From Marinobacter sp. C7 (GTDB taxonomy: Bacteria; Pseudomonadota; Gammaproteobacteria; Pseudomonadales; Oleiphilaceae): a stretch of 64,000 bases of DNA. The translations under genes were made by a program, and so were the position numbers. Where the stretch lies: positions 186,001 through 250,000 of the forward strand of contig NZ_JAKQZH010000003.1 in assembly GCF_022343555.1 (NCBI RefSeq). Reading direction: 5' to 3'. The notes beneath the pieces were generated by a model. It searched no databases, was not told the DNA's origin, and saw nothing but the letters and a program-made list of their open reading frames with translations. Shown piece after piece: positions 18,228-28,572 of the stretch (position 1 is its first letter; the number at the start of each line of letters is the position of its first letter).

Positions 18228-18670
18228 TTACAGAGACCGGCAAGGTCATAGCGACCAAGGGGGATCAGGTCTGGGTGCAAACCATTCGGGCCAGCGCCTG
18301 CCAGAGTTGCTCGGCCCGGAGTGGCTGCGGCCAGAGGGCGTTGGCCTCGGTGAGCGGTGGTCGGGCCAATCAGATCCTGGTTGCCAATACCATCAACGCC
18401 CGGGTGGGGGATGACGTGACCATCGGGATCGAGGAACGGGCTCTGCTGGGGGCTTCCATGCGGGTGTACGCGTTGCCGCTCGTTGCCATGGTGCTGGCAA
18501 CCATCGCCGGCCACAACCTGACAGGTGGCAGCGATCTCGGGGCCATGCTCGGCGCCGTTGCCGGCCTTGGTGGCGGTTTTGTGCTTACGCGGCTGTTCAC
18601 CGATCGCAGAGATGGCTATGAGCCCAGGTTGCTGCGACGTAACCGGATTTCGTCGGAAACCTGTCCATAA
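18224..18670 (+). CDS. rseC: SoxR-reducing/sigma-E regulatory protein RseC/MucC
   Basis: A 148-residue inner-membrane protein. The N-terminal part has the RseC cysteine motif ACQSCSARSGCGQ (residues about 26-38); two membrane segments follow near residues 83-100 and 102-122. Family members modulate sigma-E or, in E. coli, help reduce SoxR with the Rsx complex; the four-Cys motif fits a redox or metal role. Translation is coupled to mucB by an ATGA overlap. Confidence 0.92.
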   Translation: MITETGKVIATKGDQVWVQTIRASACQSCSARSGCGQRALASVSGGRANQILVANTINARVGDDVTIGIEERALLGASMRVYALPLVAMVLATIAGHNLTGGSDLGAMLGAVAGLGGGFVLTRLFTDRRDGYEPRLLRRNRISSETCP

Positions 18671-18750
18671 ACCCTACCGATTTGTAAGTTGAAAACGCTT
18701 ACCCGAGCCTCAAACTAAAAGTAATCCGATGTTAATACAGGGGGTTCAAC

Positions 18751-20229
18751 ATGCCGAGGAAGATAACAGTGGCCACCCAGACCTTGCCCGCGTTTCGGCT
18801 CGACAAGGTTCTCGGAGCCCTGCTGATGATGTCCGTCATGGTGATGGTGTTCTGGAGTCAGGGCGTAGCTGCCCGCAGCCTGCCGGACTTTACCGGCCTG
18901 GTTGAAGAGAATTCCGGTGCCGTGGTCAATATCAGTACCACCACCGAGCCCAAGGGTGGTAACACCGGTTTTGGCGGTATGCCCTTCGATGAGCGCCAAC
19001 TGGAACAGATGCCCGAATTTTTCCAGCACTTTTTCCGCGGCCCGCAGTCACCGTTCGGTGGTGCGCCGGGCGGGGCTCAGCCGCGCCGTTCCATGGGGTC
19101 TGGCTTCATTGTCTCCAGCGACGGCTATGTGCTGACCAACAACCATGTGGTTGAGGGGGCCGATGAAATCGTCGTGCGGCTGAACGATCGCCGCGAGCTA
19201 CCTGCCAGGCTGGTTGGAACCGATCCCCGCTCCGACATGGCCGTGCTGAAGATCGAGGGCGGAGATGATCTGCCCGTGGTCCAGATCGGCAAGTCCCGGG
19301 ATCTCAAGGTCGGTGAATGGGTCTTCGCCATCGGTTCGCCATTCGGCTTTGATTACACCGTGACGGCGGGCATTGTCAGCGCCCTGGGTCGCTCCCTGCC
19401 CAGCGAAAACTATGTTCCGTTCATCCAGACGGACGTTGCCATCAATCCGGGTAACTCCGGGGGGCCCCTGTTCAACATGGACGGCGAGGTCGTCGGTATC
19501 AACTCCCAGATCTATACCCGTTCTGGCGGTTTCATGGGCGTGTCCTTTTCCATCCCCATTGACGACGCCATGAATGTATTCCGTCAGATTCGCGACAAGG
19601 GCATGGTATCCCGTGGCTGGCTGGGCGTTCTGATCCAGGAGGTCAACCGCGACCTGGCCGAGTCCTTTGGCCTGAAGCGTCCCCGAGGTGCCCTGGTTGC
19701 CGAGGTCATGGAAGGTTCGCCGGCTGAACAGGCCGGCCTGCAGTCCGGTGATATCGTGCTTGAGTATGATGGAGAAGAAATCCAGTTCTCGTCGGATCTG
19801 CCTCCAATGGTTGGTCGCACCCCGGTCGGCGAAACCGCCAGTCTGACTGTTCTGCGCGGTGGAGAGGAAATGGTGCTGGACGTGGAGATCGGCCAGCTGC
19901 CGGACGAAGCCCAGGCGCAAAGCCAGGCGCCGGCCGGCCCGAACGGGGGATCCTCGTCAGCGCCCCTGGGCATGACTGTCGAGTCTCTGCCGGCGGAACT
20001 GGCCGACTCGCTTGGGGTTCCGGGCGGTGTCGTTGTCACCAATATCGGGCGCGGTCCTGCCTTCGAGGCGGGGATCCGGCCGAAGGACGTGATCACCGAG
20101 ATCAACCGCCAGGAAATCCGTTCCGTGGCCGACTTCCGCGATGTGGTCTCGTCCCTGCCGGAGGGTCGAGCCGTATCGGTGCGGATCGTGCGTCAGGGGC
20201 GGGCCCTGTATCTGGTCATGAAACCCTGA
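18751..20229 (+). CDS. mucD: Periplasmic serine protease MucD/DegP
   Basis: HtrA-type protease and chaperone that clears misfolded envelope proteins and so damps AlgU activation. The 492-residue precursor has an N-terminal signal segment (about residues 23-47), a trypsin-like domain with catalytic His in VLTNNHVVEGA (near 132), Asp in DPRSDMAVLKIEG (near 162) and Ser in NPGNSGGPLFN (near 236), then two PDZ domains (about 275-375 and 400-490). An 80-base gap separates it from rseC, so it may have an extra promoter. A strong terminator follows. Confidence 0.96.
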   Translation: MPRKITVATQTLPAFRLDKVLGALLMMSVMVMVFWSQGVAARSLPDFTGLVEENSGAVVNISTTTEPKGGNTGFGGMPFDERQLEQMPEFFQHFFRGPQSPFGGAPGGAQPRRSMGSGFIVSSDGYVLTNNHVVEGADEIVVRLNDRRELPARLVGTDPRSDMAVLKIEGGDDLPVVQIGKSRDLKVGEWVFAIGSPFGFDYTVTAGIVSALGRSLPSENYVPFIQTDVAINPGNSGGPLFNMDGEVVGINSQIYTRSGGFMGVSFSIPIDDAMNVFRQIRDKGMVSRGWLGVLIQEVNRDLAESFGLKRPRGALVAEVMEGSPAEQAGLQSGDIVLEYDGEEIQFSSDLPPMVGRTPVGETASLTVLRGGEEMVLDVEIGQLPDEAQAQSQAPAGPNGGSSSAPLGMTVESLPAELADSLGVPGGVVVTNIGRGPAFEAGIRPKDVITEINRQEIRSVADFRDVVSSLPEGRAVSVRIVRQGRALYLVMKP

Positions 20230-20262
20230 TTCAGCGGTCCTGAGCCGGTATACGGCAATCTG

Positions 20263-20304
20263 AAAGCCCCCGGGCCGGTCGGAGCGACAGGTCCGGGGGC
20301 TTTT
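20263..20304 (+). terminator. Terminator of the algU-mucD operon
   Basis: AAAGCCCCCGGGCC and GTCCGGGGGCTTTT (20263-20276 and 20291-20304) form a long GC-rich stem with a 14-base loop and end in TTTT. It isolates mucD from the following diguanylate-cyclase gene. Confidence 0.85.
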
Positions 20305-20312
20305 GCTATACT
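20284..20312 (+). promoter_or_regulatory. Candidate extended -10 promoter for the GGDEF-EAL gene
   Basis: TGC-TATACT (20304-20312 region; TATACT at 20307-20312) is a good extended -10; GCGACA at 20284-20289 is 17 bases upstream. The element overlaps the mucD terminator's right arm, so termination and initiation share sequence. Confidence 0.45.
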
Positions 20313-20356
20313 CGCGCGGATCGATAATAAAGAGGCCACGGAACGGACCCCGACAG

Positions 20357-23083
20357 ATGACGAACAAGAAGGAACTTCCCCTCCGCAGACTGCTTGAATT
20401 CCGTAATGCCTGGGTTGCCTGGCTGGTATTGGCAGTCGGCATCACCGTAACGGTGGTCCTTTGGCAGTTCTCCATCCGCCTGGTCGAAGACCGTGCGGAG
20501 GCCCGTTTCCGGACCCAGTCTCTCCAGCTGAAAACCGCCATCGAAGAACGTCTGCTGAACTACGAACAGGTGCTGGCCGGTAGTGCCGGATTGTTTGCCG
20601 TAGCGGGTGAGGTCTCCCGGGACGAATGGCGGGAGTATGTCGACAAGGTCGATATCAATCGTTATTACCCGGGAATCCAGGGTATCGGCTATGTCCGTCG
20701 CATCGGAGTCCGGCAGATGGCCGATCATATTGCGTCGGTCCGGGCGGAAGGGGTTCACAATTACCTCGTCACCCCCCTGGGTGCCGGTCCCTATTACTAT
20801 CCCATGGTTTACCTGGAGCCGGGCACGGAGCGAAACCTGCGCGCACTTGGCTACGATGCCTTCAGCGACCCCAGTCATCGGCAGACCATGGAACAGGCAC
20901 GGGACAAGGCTCAACCTGCCGTGACACCGAAGGTTGTGTTGGTGCAGGAGGAACTGGCCGAAGACCAGGCCAGTTTCCTGATGTACTATCCGGTCTACCA
21001 GGGCGGCACCATTCCGGAGAATCGTGCCGAACGCCGTATGATGCTCGCCGGCTTTGTCTTCAGCGCTTTCCGCATGAACAACCTGCTCGATGGTATTGTC
21101 GGGCTGATCGCGCCGTTCCTTGATGTCCGGATTTATGACAATGGCATTATCAGTCGGGACGCGGTCATGTATGGCTCTAACCTGGGCTCACTGGACAATG
21201 AGTTCAGTTTCGAGATGAGTCAGACCATCACCCACGGTGGTCGTGACTGGCTGTTGCAGACCCGCTCCACGCCAGCGTTTGATTACCTGGCTTCTGACCC
21301 GCGGCCGCCCATTGTCCTGGGTAGTGGCGTGGTGATATCCGCGCTGTTGTTCCTGTTTGTACTGGCCCTGGTCCGCTCCCGCCTGATGGCGCAGATCACT
21401 GCAGGTAGATACCGGGCCATCACCGAGGGAGCTGCGAACGTGACGCTGGTGATGAGTCGTGATCGCCAGCCCCTTTACGCCAGTCCCTCCAGCCTCGACA
21501 TTCTCGGGTTCGAGCCGGAAAAAGTGCCGGAACTGGCGTTTGAGGACCTGGTTCACGGCGATGACTGGCCCGAGCTGCAGCGCGGGTTCGAAGCGTCCAT
21601 AAAGTCTCCGGGTAAACAGATGCCCGAGATCCGGGCCCGGATCAAGGATGCCCGCGGGCAATGGCGGGACATGGAGGGCACCTACACTGCCATGTTGTCG
21701 GTGCCGGGGGTCAATGGCGTTGTGCTTAGCCTCCGTGATCTGACCCAGCTCAAGGCAGCGCAATCGGAACTGCATCGGCTGGCCTTCTATGATCCCCTGA
21801 CCGGGTTGGCGAACCGACAGCTGTTCCGGGACCGTCTCAATCATGTGGTTCGCCGGAGCCGTCGGAGCGGCGATTCGGCAGCGTTGATGTTCCTGGACCT
21901 CGACGGCTTCAAACGAATCAACGACACCCTCGGCCACGATGCGGGCGACGAGTTGCTGCGCCAGGTCGCCTACTGGCTGGAGGGGTGTGTCCGGGAGGAA
22001 GATTCGGTTGCGCGCCTTGGAGGAGACGAGTTTGTCGTGCTGCTGTCCAGGATCAGCGGCCCGGATGCCGCCGGCAAGGTGGCGGAGACCATCCTGCGTC
22101 GGCTGTGCCAGAGGGTGCGGCTCAATGACCACGAAGTCGGCGTCACCGTCAGTATCGGTATCACGATGATTCCCCACGACAGTGAGGATTCCGGAACGCT
22201 GATGAAGTACGCGGATCTGGCCATGTACCGTGCCAAGGAAGTGGGTCGGAACACCTACCAGTTCTTCACCCCGGCCATGAACATCCAGGCTGCCCGCAGA
22301 TTGTTGCAGCAGGAGGAGCTGGCGACTGCACTTGATGAGGACCGGTTTGTCCTGCACTACCAGCCCAAGGTGGACCTGGCCACGGAGCGGGTGATCGGGG
22401 TTGAAGCCTTCCTGCGGTGGCATCATCCGGACAAGGGGTTGGTCTCGGCCCAGCAGTTTATCGGGCTTGCCGAAGAAACCGGTCTGATCGTCCGCCTGGG
22501 TGAGCAGGCGCTGAGGCAGGCCTGTATCCAGGTTCAGGCGCTGGAGCGGGCGGGTTTCGATTCGCTGAAAATGGCGGTCAACCTCTCGGTGCGGCAGCTG
22601 ACCGACAGCGGCTTTTTGAGCATGGTTCGGCAGGTTATCACCGAAACGGGCGTCTCGCCGGAACGGCTGGAACTCGAAATGCCGGCGGAATTGCTCAATG
22701 AGGACCCGCGCATGTTGCGGGAGCTGCTGGTGGCTCTCAATGACCTGGGTGTGTGCCTGATTCTTGATGATTTCGGCACCGGCTCATGCTCCCTGGACGC
22801 GCTACAGCAGTTGCCCCTGGATGTGATCAAGATTGATCATCGCTTTATTCGCGATATTCCCTACAATGTCAGTGCCACCGACGTCGCTTCTGCGGTCATC
22901 GCTCTGGCCCGCAAACTGCACCTGACGGTGGTGGCTGAAGGCGTTGAGACGCTCCAGCAACTGAGCTTCCTGAAAACCGCCGGCTGTGCCCAGTGTCAGG
23001 GTAACCTGTTCAGCTACCCGCTGGATGAAGATGCCCTTATAGGCTTCCTGATTCGCCAGTATGAGAAACCGCTGATTTCCTGA
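20357..23083 (+). CDS. Membrane CHASE-PAS-GGDEF-EAL c-di-GMP protein
   Basis: A 908-residue sensor likely making c-di-GMP. Order: membrane segment 1 (about residues 16-36), periplasmic CHASE domain (about 50-270), membrane segment 2 (about 317-340), PAS (about 355-455), GGDEF domain (about 475-640) with an intact GGDEF motif near 554 and an I-site RxxD (REED) five residues before it, then an EAL domain (about 655-900). In the EAL domain the first motif is EAF (about 682) and the metal-binding EITE motif reads EMPAE (about 774), so phosphodiesterase activity is doubtful; DDFGTG and IKID remain. Start ATG 20357 chosen because the earlier ATG at 20303 lies in the terminator. It is inserted between mucD and lepA. 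Confidence 0.9.
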   Translation: MTNKKELPLRRLLEFRNAWVAWLVLAVGITVTVVLWQFSIRLVEDRAEARFRTQSLQLKTAIEERLLNYEQVLAGSAGLFAVAGEVSRDEWREYVDKVDINRYYPGIQGIGYVRRIGVRQMADHIASVRAEGVHNYLVTPLGAGPYYYPMVYLEPGTERNLRALGYDAFSDPSHRQTMEQARDKAQPAVTPKVVLVQEELAEDQASFLMYYPVYQGGTIPENRAERRMMLAGFVFSAFRMNNLLDGIVGLIAPFLDVRIYDNGIISRDAVMYGSNLGSLDNEFSFEMSQTITHGGRDWLLQTRSTPAFDYLASDPRPPIVLGSGVVISALLFLFVLALVRSRLMAQITAGRYRAITEGAANVTLVMSRDRQPLYASPSSLDILGFEPEKVPELAFEDLVHGDDWPELQRGFEASIKSPGKQMPEIRARIKDARGQWRDMEGTYTAMLSVPGVNGVVLSLRDLTQLKAAQSELHRLAFYDPLTGLANRQLFRDRLNHVVRRSRRSGDSAALMFLDLDGFKRINDTLGHDAGDELLRQVAYWLEGCVREEDSVARLGGDEFVVLLSRISGPDAAGKVAETILRRLCQRVRLNDHEVGVTVSIGITMIPHDSEDSGTLMKYADLAMYRAKEVGRNTYQFFTPAMNIQAARRLLQQEELATALDEDRFVLHYQPKVDLATERVIGVEAFLRWHHPDKGLVSAQQFIGLAEETGLIVRLGEQALRQACIQVQALERAGFDSLKMAVNLSVRQLTDSGFLSMVRQVITETGVSPERLELEMPAELLNEDPRMLRELLVALNDLGVCLILDDFGTGSCSLDALQQLPLDVIKIDHRFIRDIPYNVSATDVASAVIALARKLHLTVVAEGVETLQQLSFLKTAGCAQCQGNLFSYPLDEDALIGFLIRQYEKPLIS

Positions 23084-23086
23084 TCA

Positions 23087-23115
23087 TGGCAATGGCCGGC
23101 GGTAACCGGTAAAAT
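23087..23115 (+). promoter_or_regulatory. Weak candidate promoter for the lepA operon
   Basis: TGGCAA (23087-23092), 17 bases, TAAAAT (23110-23115). The -10 is good and the -35 poor. It begins just after the GGDEF-EAL stop and leaves a leader of about 70 bases before lepA. Confidence 0.3.
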
Positions 23116-23189
23116 CACGCCGTTCCCGGATCCCGGTAGCGGCCCCTCCGGGCTCAATCCTTCGTCTTAATTATGAGTATTCATTTTCT

Positions 23190-24992
23190 GTGACTGAACT
23201 GAGCCGAATCCGTAACTTTTCCATCATCGCCCACATCGACCACGGTAAATCCACCCTCGCTGATCGCTTCATCCAGATCTGTGGCGGCCTGACAGACCGT
23301 GAGATGGCCGAGCAGGTCCTGGATTCCATGGACCTGGAACGGGAGCGCGGGATTACCATCAAGGCCCAGAGTGTCACGCTCAATTACAAGGCCCGGGATG
23401 GTGAGACCTACAAACTGAATTTCATCGACACCCCGGGGCACGTGGATTTTTCCTACGAGGTGTCGCGTTCCCTGTACGCCTGTGAAGGTGCGCTGCTGGT
23501 GGTGGACGCAGGGCAGGGCGTGGAAGCCCAGTCCGTGGCCAACTGCTACACCGCCATCGAGCAGGGCCTTGAGGTGGTGCCGGTCCTGAACAAGATGGAT
23601 CTGCCCCAGGCTGAGCCGGAGCGGGTGGCTGCCGAGATCGAGGACATTATCGGTATCGAGGCATCCGACGCGGTGCGCTGCAGTGCCAAGAGCGGCGTGG
23701 GTGTGGAAGATGTGCTGGAAGACCTGATCCGTAAGATCCCGCCACCGAAGGGTGACCGTAGCGCCCCGCTGCAGGCGCTGATCATCGATTCCTGGTTCGA
23801 CAACTACCTTGGCGTGGTGTCTCTGGTGCGGGTTACCGACGGTACACTGCGCAAGGGTGACAAAATTGTCATCAAGTCCACCGGCAAGTCCTGGAACGCG
23901 GACAAGGTGGGGATTTTCAATCCCAAGCCGAAGGACACCGATATCCTCGAGGCGGGTGACGTAGGCTTTGTGGTTGCGGGTATCAAGGATATCCACGGCG
24001 CTCCGGTGGGCGATACCATCGTGCACCAGAAGTTCGCTGAAGACACCCCGATGCTGCCCGGGTTCAAGAAGGTCAAGCCGCAGGTTTACGCCGGTCTGTT
24101 CCCGGTCAGCGCGGACGACTACGACGACTTCCGTGACGCCCTGGAAAAACTGACACTGAACGACGCCTCGCTGTTCTTCGAACCGGAGAATTCCGACGCC
24201 CTTGGCTTCGGTTTCCGCTGTGGTTTCCTGGGCATGCTGCACATGGAGATCATTCAGGAGCGGCTCGAACGCGAGTATGACCTGGATCTGATCACCACGG
24301 CGCCGACGGTCATCTATGAGGTTGTCACCAAGCAAGGTGAGACCCTGTCGGTGGACAATCCCTCACGGCTTCCGGATATTGGTTCCATCGAGGAAATGCG
24401 GGAGCCAATCGTCGAGGCCAATATCCTGGTGCCACAGGAGCATCTGGGTAACGTGATCGCGCTGTGCGAGGAGAAACGGGGCGTCCAGAAGAACATGCAC
24501 TTCATGTCCACTCAGGTTCAGCTCACCTACGAGTTGCCCATGGCAGAAGTGGTCATGGACTTCTTTGACCGGATCAAATCGGCCAGTCGTGGTTTTGCTT
24601 CCCTGGACTACCACTTTGTGCGTTTCCAGCCGGCGAACCTGGTCCGTCTGGATGTGCTGATCAATGGCGAGCGGGTAGATGCCCTGGCGCTGATTGTTCA
24701 CAAGGAGCAGGCACACTACAAGGGGCGTCAGCTCATCGACAAGATGAAGGAGCTGATCCCACGGCAGATGTTTGATATTGCGATCCAGGCGGCCATCGGT
24801 ACCCATGTGGTGGCCCGGGTGACAGTGAAGGCTCTGCGCAAGAACGTGACCGCCAAGTGTTATGGTGGCGACGTCAGCCGTAAAAAGAAACTGCTGCAGA
24901 AGCAGAAAGAAGGTAAAAAGCGTATGAAGCAGCTGGGTAATGTCGAGGTGCCTCAGGAAGCGTTTCTTGCCGTGTTGAAAGTCGACAAATAA
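23190..24992 (+). CDS. lepA: Elongation factor 4 (LepA)
   Basis: Ribosome-associated GTPase that acts on stalled or mistranslocated ribosomes and in initiation. The 600-residue protein (E. coli 599) starts on GTG. GTPase motifs: G1 [11 protein letters not shown]2 RERGITIK, G3 DTPGHVDF, G4 NKMDLPQA, G5 CSAKSGVG. The C terminus has the LepA-specific domain with [16 protein letters not shown]. lepB follows 14 bases later, the usual pair. Confidence 0.97.
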   Translation: MTELSRIRNFSIIAHIDHGKSTLADRFIQICGGLTDREMAEQVLDSMDLERERGITIKAQSVTLNYKARDGETYKLNFIDTPGHVDFSYEVSRSLYACEGALLVVDAGQGVEAQSVANCYTAIEQGLEVVPVLNKMDLPQAEPERVAAEIEDIIGIEASDAVRCSAKSGVGVEDVLEDLIRKIPPPKGDRSAPLQALIIDSWFDNYLGVVSLVRVTDGTLRKGDKIVIKSTGKSWNADKVGIFNPKPKDTDILEAGDVGFVVAGIKDIHGAPVGDTIVHQKFAEDTPMLPGFKKVKPQVYAGLFPVSADDYDDFRDALEKLTLNDASLFFEPENSDALGFGFRCGFLGMLHMEIIQERLEREYDLDLITTAPTVIYEVVTKQGETLSVDNPSRLPDIGSIEEMREPIVEANILVPQEHLGNVIALCEEKRGVQKNMHFMSTQVQLTYELPMAEVVMDFFDRIKSASRGFASLDYHFVRFQPANLVRLDVLINGERVDALALIVHKEQAHYKGRQLIDKMKELIPRQMFDIAIQAAIGTHVVARVTVKALRKNVTAKCYGGDVSRKKKLLQKQKEGKKRMKQLGNVEVPQEAFLAVLKVDK

Positions 24993-25006
24993 CAGAAGGC
25001 TCCCGG

Positions 25007-25816
25007 ATGGATATCGATTTTCCCCTGGTTCTGGTAGTACTGACCTTCGCGACGGGTCTGATCTGGCTGGCGGATAAGCTCTTCCTGCGTGAACGCCGGC
25101 TTGCGGCGGCGAGGTCAAGCAGCCCCGGCGTCGGCCAGGAAGGTGAATCGGTATCCGGCGATGAGGCGGAGCCGAAAGAGCCCTATCTGGTGGACCTGAG
25201 CCGTTCGTTCTTCCCGGTTCTGGCAATTGTGCTTGTGCTTCGGTCCTTTCTGGTGGAGCCGTTCCAGATACCGTCAGGTTCCATGTTGCCCACGCTGGAA
25301 GTCGGTGACTTCATTCTCGTCAACAAGTACGCGTACGGGCTCCGCCTGCCGGTTGCCGGCACCAAGATTCTGGAAGTCGGGGATCCGGAGCGGGGTGACG
25401 TTATGGTGTTCCGTTATCCGGAGGATGGTGAGACCAATTACATCAAACGGGTAATCGGGCTGCCGGGCGATCGTATCCGCTACCAGGACAAGCAGCTGTT
25501 CATCAATGGTGAACTGGTCGACACGAGTTTCGTGGCGCGCCTGCCCCCGATGGAGCTGCGCCGGGAGGATCTCGGCACGGTGGAGCATGACATTTTCCTT
25601 ACGCTCGGGCGGCCGGGTAACTCCGGTGAAGGCGAGTGGGTCGTTCCCGAAGGCCACTACTTCGTCATGGGCGATAACCGGGACAACAGTAACGACAGCC
25701 GCTATTGGGGCACGGTGCCTGACGAGCTGATCGTGGGCAAGGCCTTCGCGATCTGGATGCACTGGAAATCCATCACCAGTCTGCCATCCTTTGATCGTGT
25801 CGGTGGCATCGAATAA
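25007..25816 (+). CDS. lepB: Signal peptidase I
   Basis: Cleaves signal peptides from Sec and Tat substrates at the periplasmic face. The 269-residue protein has two N-terminal membrane segments (about residues 4-22 and 66-84), the catalytic Ser in PSGSMLPTL near 93, the catalytic Lys in YIKRVIGLPGD near 148, and the GDNRDNSNDSRYWG box near 223. It is cotranscribed with lepA and the small DUF4845 gene, in the normal lepA-lepB-rnc-era order. Confidence 0.96.
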   Translation: MDIDFPLVLVVLTFATGLIWLADKLFLRERRLAAARSSSPGVGQEGESVSGDEAEPKEPYLVDLSRSFFPVLAIVLVLRSFLVEPFQIPSGSMLPTLEVGDFILVNKYAYGLRLPVAGTKILEVGDPERGDVMVFRYPEDGETNYIKRVIGLPGDRIRYQDKQLFINGELVDTSFVARLPPMELRREDLGTVEHDIFLTLGRPGNSGEGEWVVPEGHYFVMGDNRDNSNDSRYWGTVPDELIVGKAFAIWMHWKSITSLPSFDRVGGIE

Positions 25817-25843
25817 CGCAGACTAATCTGGAGTGCAGTTATA

Positions 25844-26233
25844 ATGAAGAAAAACAATCTCTCCACGATGGGGCGTCAGGGTGGCGCATCCGTCCTGACC
25901 ATCCTGATCATGGTGCTGTTCTTCGGCAGCCTGCTGACGCTGGTGGTCAAGCTGGGGCCGGTCTACATCGACGACCTGACCATTCAGGAAGCCCTGGAGA
26001 GCCTGGACGGCACGGAGGGGCTTTCCAGCATGGGGCCTGCGCAGGTGCTTACCCTGATCAACAAGCGCCTGAGCGTCAACAATGTGCGTGGCTTTGATCC
26101 CAAGCACATTTCCGTGGAGAAGAATGGCGAATTCGTCGTAATCAAGGTGGATTACGAGGTTCGTAACAACGTTTTCAGTAACGTGGATACTGTTATCCAC
26201 TTCAAGCATGAGTATGAGTTGAAGGGCAAGTGA
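25844..26233 (+). CDS. DUF4845 small membrane protein
   Basis: A 129-residue protein with one N-terminal membrane segment (about residues 15-38, rich in L/V/I) and a periplasmic remainder. Between lepB and rnc in Pseudomonas and relatives there is regularly a DUF4845 protein of this size and topology; function is unknown. The first residues ([16 protein letters not shown]) recall a prepilin-like short basic leader, but no cleavage motif is clear. It overlaps rnc by 4 bases. Confidence 0.8.
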   Translation: MKKNNLSTMGRQGGASVLTILIMVLFFGSLLTLVVKLGPVYIDDLTIQEALESLDGTEGLSSMGPAQVLTLINKRLSVNNVRGFDPKHISVEKNGEFVVIKVDYEVRNNVFSNVDTVIHFKHEYELKGK

Positions 26234-26919
26234 GTTCACAACCGGATCTGGACCAGTTACAGCGGCGCATCGGCTATCAGTTCAAGTCTCCCGAGCGGTT
26301 GCTGCTGGCGCTCACACACCGCAGTTACGGCAACCAGAACAATGAGCGGCTGGAGTTCCTGGGGGACTCCATCGTCAACATGGTCATTGCCGAGTACCTG
26401 TTCCTGAACTTTGACAAAGCGCGGGAGGGCCAGTTGAGCCGGCTGCGGGCTCGTATGGTCAAGGGCGTGACCCTGGCGGAAATCGGTCGCGAGTTCGAGC
26501 TGGGCAAATACCTGCGACTGGGCTCCGGTGAACTGAAAAGCGGCGGTTTCCGCCGCGAATCCATCCTTGCTGATGCCGTGGAGTCGATCATCGGCGCGAT
26601 CTACCTGGACAGTGATTTCCATACCTGCCGTTCGCAGGTACTGCGCTGGTTTGAACAGCGGCTGAGGAACCTGGATCTACAGGATACCCAGAAGGATCCG
26701 AAAACCCGGTTGCAGGAATACCTGCAGTCCCGGCAGTTTCCGCTCCCGCGCTACGACGTCATTTCGGTAGACGGTGAAGCTCACAACCAGACCTTCCATG
26801 TATCCTGCGCCCTGCCATCCCTCGACCGCAAGACGACCGGTACCGGCAGCAGCCGCCGCGTGGCCGAGCAGCAGGCGGCCCGAAACGCCCTGAAAGAGCT
26901 GGGTGTGGAGAATTCCTGA
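26230..26919 (+). CDS. rnc: Ribonuclease III
   Basis: Cuts double-stranded RNA in rRNA precursors and regulatory duplexes. The 229-residue protein starts on GTG overlapping the previous stop. The RNase III signature [20 protein letters not shown] lies near residues 38-57 with catalytic Glu/Asp residues, followed by [15 protein letters not shown] (second acidic cluster), and a dsRNA-binding domain (about 155-225) ending [16 protein letters not shown]. era starts on the overlapping TGATG. Confidence 0.97.
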   Translation: MSSQPDLDQLQRRIGYQFKSPERLLLALTHRSYGNQNNERLEFLGDSIVNMVIAEYLFLNFDKAREGQLSRLRARMVKGVTLAEIGREFELGKYLRLGSGELKSGGFRRESILADAVESIIGAIYLDSDFHTCRSQVLRWFEQRLRNLDLQDTQKDPKTRLQEYLQSRQFPLPRYDVISVDGEAHNQTFHVSCALPSLDRKTTGTGSSRRVAEQQAARNALKELGVENS

Positions 26920-27836
26920 TGAATGATATTACCCGTCCCGAGAATCCTGACAGCCGTTGCGGATTCGTGGCCATTGTCGGCCGTCCCAATGTGGGCAAGT
27001 CAACGCTCCTGAACCACATTCTCGGGCAGAAACTGAGCATTACCTCCCGCAAGCCCCAGACCACCCGCCATCAGGTGCTCGGTATCAAGACCGAGGGCCC
27101 GGTCCAGGCGATCTATGTGGATACCCCGGGCATGCATGAAGACGAGCCCAGGGCCCTGAACCGCTACATGAACAAGGCCGCCTCGTCGGCGCTCATCGAT
27201 GTCGATGTGGTGGTGTTCGTGGTGGATCAGCTGGCCTGGACGACGGCCGATGAAATGGTCCTGGAGAAGCTGTCCCGGGTGAAGTGCCCGGTGATCCTGG
27301 CGGTCAACAAGGTCGACAAACTGGAAAACCGGGACGCCTTATTGCCACACCTGGAGATGCTGTCGAAGAAGCGGGAGTTCGCAGAGATCATTCCGCTGTC
27401 CGCCTTGCGGGAAACCAATCTCCAGCCCCTGGAGGAGGCCGTTGGCCGTTATCTGCCCGAGAGCGTGCATTTCTACCCGGATGATCAGATTACCGACCGC
27501 AGCGAGCGGTTCATGGCGGCGGAAATCGTACGGGAAAAGATCACCCGCCAACTGGGCGCCGAGTTGCCTTACTCCGTGGCCGTCGAGATCGAGGAGTTCA
27601 AGCATCAGGGCAAGACCCTGCATATTTCCGCGCTGATCCTGGTGGAGCGGGACGGTCAGAAGAAGATCATCATTGGTGACAAGGGTGAGCGCATGCGCCG
27701 CATTGGCCAGGAAGCCCGTGCCGATATGGAACGGATGTTCGGCTGCAAGATCATGCTGAGGCTGTGGGTCAAGGTAAAGCGCGGTTGGGCTGACAGCGAC
27801 CGGGCCCTCAAAAGCCTTGGAATGAACGACTTCTGA
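26919..27836 (+). CDS. era: GTPase Era
   Basis: Essential GTPase that binds the 3' end of 16S rRNA and monitors 30S maturation. The 305-residue protein shows G1 [13 protein letters not shown]2 region with [11 protein letters not shown]3 [10 protein letters not shown]4 NKVDKLEN and a C-terminal KH domain with [19 protein letters not shown] near 248. Start overlaps the rnc stop by one base. Confidence 0.97.
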   Translation: MNDITRPENPDSRCGFVAIVGRPNVGKSTLLNHILGQKLSITSRKPQTTRHQVLGIKTEGPVQAIYVDTPGMHEDEPRALNRYMNKAASSALIDVDVVVFVVDQLAWTTADEMVLEKLSRVKCPVILAVNKVDKLENRDALLPHLEMLSKKREFAEIIPLSALRETNLQPLEEAVGRYLPESVHFYPDDQITDRSERFMAAEIVREKITRQLGAELPYSVAVEIEEFKHQGKTLHISALILVERDGQKKIIIGDKGERMRRIGQEARADMERMFGCKIMLRLWVKVKRGWADSDRALKSLGMNDF

Positions 27837-27843
27837 GGCGTTT

Positions 27844-28572
27844 ATGAGGGGGCTGGAGCAGCAGGAGCCCGCCTATGTCATCCACCGCCGCCCGTGGCGG
27901 GAAACTAGCCTCATGGTCGATGTCTTCACGCTGAATCGTGGCCGGATGACCGTCATCGCCCGCGGCGGAAACAGTGCCAGAAGCCCGCTCAAGGCGCAGC
28001 TTCAGCCGTTCCAGCCGCTTCTGCTGGACTGGGCCGGGCGCGGTGACCTCAAGACACTGACACAGGTTGAGGTGCGCCCGGGGCCGGAACTGAAGCGCAC
28101 CGGGGCGCTCTACAGCGGTCTGTACCTGAACGAATTGCTGCAGCGGATCCTGCCGGCTGCCGACCCGCATCCGACCCTGTTTGCCGCCTACATCGATGCC
28201 ATCACCGAACTGTCCCGGACCCGCGATATAGAGCCGGTGTTGCGCCGGTTCGAACAGGCTTTCGCCAGCGCACTGGGGTACGACTTTGCCTGGGACCAAA
28301 CCACCGACTCCGGGGAAGCGGTCGAGGCCGGCCAGCGCTATTGCTATGATCCGGAGCAGGGCATTGTTTCGAAACCGTTCGAGGGTGTGCGTTTGCAGGA
28401 ATTGCCGGGTGAGGTTCTGCTGGCGATCGCCGCCGGAGACCTGGAATCGGCCGCGAGCCGCCGGCTTGCCAAACGGATCATGCGGGTGCTGGTCAACTAT
28501 TTGCTGCAGGGCCGCCCACTGAACAGTCGTAGCCTTTTCACTCACCTTCGGGGAGAACACCATGAATCCTAG
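27844..28572 (+). CDS. recO: DNA repair protein RecO
   Basis: Loads RecA at ssDNA gaps with RecR/RecF. The 242-residue protein has the N-terminal OB fold ([21 protein letters not shown], then [11 protein letters not shown] near residue 40) and the helical C-terminal domain with [14 protein letters not shown]. It lies between era and pdxJ as usual; the 3' end overlaps pdxJ by 11 bases. Confidence 0.95.
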   Translation: MRGLEQQEPAYVIHRRPWRETSLMVDVFTLNRGRMTVIARGGNSARSPLKAQLQPFQPLLLDWAGRGDLKTLTQVEVRPGPELKRTGALYSGLYLNELLQRILPAADPHPTLFAAYIDAITELSRTRDIEPVLRRFEQAFASALGYDFAWDQTTDSGEAVEAGQRYCYDPEQGIVSKPFEGVRLQELPGEVLLAIAAGDLESAASRRLAKRIMRVLVNYLLQGRPLNSRSLFTHLRGEHHES

